64,000 nt of DNA from Paraspadella gotoi. Lineage: Eukaryota; Chaetognatha. The stretch spans positions 3,032,297 to 3,096,296 of the forward strand of contig CM119267.1 in assembly GCA_051294375.1 (NCBI GenBank), read 5' to 3'. Numbering within the stretch: position 1 is the first letter of the stretch; every line of letters starts with the position of its first letter. The position numbers were made by a program, and so were the translations under genes. Positions 62,424 through 64,000 of this stretch are shown piece after piece. The notes beneath the pieces were generated by a model that searched no databases, was not told the origin of the DNA, and saw only the letters and a list, made by a program, of their open reading frames with translations.

Positions 62424-63815
62424 TCAATAAGGTTTAAACATATCCCTCCTCCTATTATCTTGCTCCTTGGACACCGAATAAGGGTAACGCAATTCTGGCT
62501 TGGTCACTTCGTCGAGACGCGCCATCTCTCCGCCGTCCGCCCACCCCGCGCGCCCGCGGCCAAAGGATTGTTATCACCCAGACTGTTCCACTCTTGCCAG
62601 TGGCCGCCAGACCGAATCACCGAGGAGACTAGATCCTTTTGGATCAGCCAACGGAGAGCGATCTGCGTATTTTGTACACACTGTACTCTGTACACACTAC
62701 ACAGTACACACAGTACACAGGTCACGATCACATGCACAATGTGCACAATTGCACATTCGATTGACTTAATTATTTATTATCCAGAAATAATAATAATAAT
62801 AAAAAACGTTTTAATCCCTACTTGTCCCATGGGTTTGTTGTGAGCTTGAGCTACTTTATTTAGTTCGTCCAGAATTTGCCATGTTTTTTCAGTAACAACA
62901 GGTAGTACCTATGACGAAAGTGCAGTGTTAAAATTTGAGTGATCATGGGTGATAAATTAATTATGGACTACTATATAACTATATAACTAAAGTTTTGAGC
63001 GTTTTAAAACTAGTTTTCGTTGGGTAAGGCTTTTCCGTAAATGAGCACCGCAATGCTAGTGGGAAATCGGGTTAAAACGCTTTATCTTTAGAAAAAAAGT
63101 ATTGGTTAATAGTAGGTTAAAGCCCAGTTAAAACGGTAATGTATTCTCATTAATGGATTTTTACATTGTCAAATGTCTATGCTTGCGAACATATGCTAAA
63201 CACTATATGATGATGAGACCTATAAACATTGCATTAGGGGCAGTAAATTAAGAATAAAATTAACGTAACAACACATTTAAGATTTAAGCAAATTTCATTT
63301 TAATATTAAATAGGTAAGACTGACCTAAAATAAATATTTAATTATAAAACGAGAGATGTGAGAGAAGGTAGAAGGTAGAGAGCATGGTAGGGATATTCGG
63401 GCGTGTGGATTTACCACTGGTTCGTCGATGTGGTGTGTTATCTGCTAGCCAACTATTAATCTTAATATTTTTCATCTATTTTATTTAATTATTAAGCTAT
63501 CACAAGACTACAAATGACTAGTATGACACAAACGACAAACGCCCCAAAAAGGTCGAGAGTAACTTGAATGTAAACAACTGATTTTTGCAATAGCAGGCCA
63601 TGTATGTACATTTACCTCTCGGTAGTGAGTCAAATTTGTTGAAGCCCAATTCTTGCTCTGGTGCCCGCTGGAGTCTCTTTGCTCTTTTGTAGCTCTATCC
63701 GGTCCAGCCACGCCCACCCTTGAGTTGGACTCCCATATGTCAGTTGGGACCCCAAGCCTTTTTCCCCTGGCAAACGTCCGTCAGCCGTAGTACAAGGGAA
63801 GATTCCCGAATGTTG
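62424..63815 (-). CDS. Aldo-keto reductase, 3' part, frameshifted
   Basis: NAD(P)H-dependent oxidoreductase of the AKR TIM-barrel superfamily, bacterial YajO-like type. Minus-strand exons: 63815-63616, 62908-62822 and 62662-62424; phases between them agree. The diagnostic run is TEKTWQILDELNKVAQ, NKPMGQ, spliced to IALRWLIQKDLVSSVI, and the C-terminal MARLDEVTKPELRYPYSV. After SSVI, where GARTxEQL is expected, the sequence needs at least two or three frame changes to reach MARLDEV, and exon 63815-63616 has an in-frame TGA (LPLYYG then stop). This is either a decayed gene or uncorrected read errors, as seen elsewhere in the window. Upstream exons with the catalytic Asp/Tyr/Lys/His lie beyond 63815, probably outside the window. 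Confidence 0.6.
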
Positions 63816-64000
63816 CTAAAAAATAAAAGAATGATTAGAACCTTTCTGAATGTTTTTATTAAAACATGTTTCTTTTTGTTTCTTTTCAGAAAGAAAAAAA
63901 TCTTAAAAAAAGTAACGATAAATTATTTATTAACTAATTTCTAGAATTCACATTTACAAGATTTTTTTTTATATCCATTCTCTGCAAACGGTAACGTGAG

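Overview
This is nuclear DNA from a bilaterian invertebrate animal. The evidence is spliced genes with GT-AG introns of roughly 100-2,000 bp, a HAND bHLH gene (a bilaterian family), striatin, a p62/NBR1-type autophagy receptor, FAM221A and very many simple repeats. I cannot name the phylum from sequence alone. The text carries assembly marks: five N gaps (13694-13711, 16650-16987, 18803-18933, 32825-32849, 33764-33788), single-base frameshifts in otherwise conserved exons, and a 7-kb tandem block whose second copy is full of 1-2 base indels, as expected of unpolished long reads.

Layout. 1-18.8 kb: repeat-rich and gene-poor, with (CT/GA)n, (GAC/GTC)n, minisatellites, dispersed repeats, a few weakly supported exons and an acidic DKDGDDDN-repeat reading frame cut by a gap. 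18.9-32.8 kb: two direct copies of one 6.9-7.0 kb segment that holds the last two exons of HAND and a tRNA-Glu. 33.1-38.5 kb: the remaining HAND exons on the minus strand, including the bHLH. Between them lies a block flanked by inverted minisatellite arrays, with one exon-like stretch in the opposite orientation. 40.77-43.42 kb: an intronless p62/NBR1-like gene (+) with a TATA box and a poly(A) signal. 44.5-48.96 kb: striatin (+), 14 coding exons. 50.2-53.1 kb: FAM221A (-), 10 exons, with added glycine/RG-rich ends. 53.7-59.0 kb: an unrecognised gene (+) with a signal peptide and a possible Ig-like domain. 61.5-62.2 kb: a hammerhead-like retroelement tail and a terminal exon of an unknown gene. 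62.4-63.8 kb: 3' part of an aldo-keto reductase gene (-), frameshifted.

The genes do not form a pathway. HAND and p62 are head to head, striatin and FAM221A converge, and FAM221A and the putative secreted gene are head to head. The most unusual biology is the HAND homologue: its conserved C-terminal motif ([14 protein letters not shown]) is followed by a phase-matched exon adding 320 residues of His/Pro/Ala-rich and acidic sequence, giving about 676 aa against about 217 in vertebrate HAND2. All exon models were joined by hand from splice consensus, reading phase and remembered family sequence; no alignment or database search was run.
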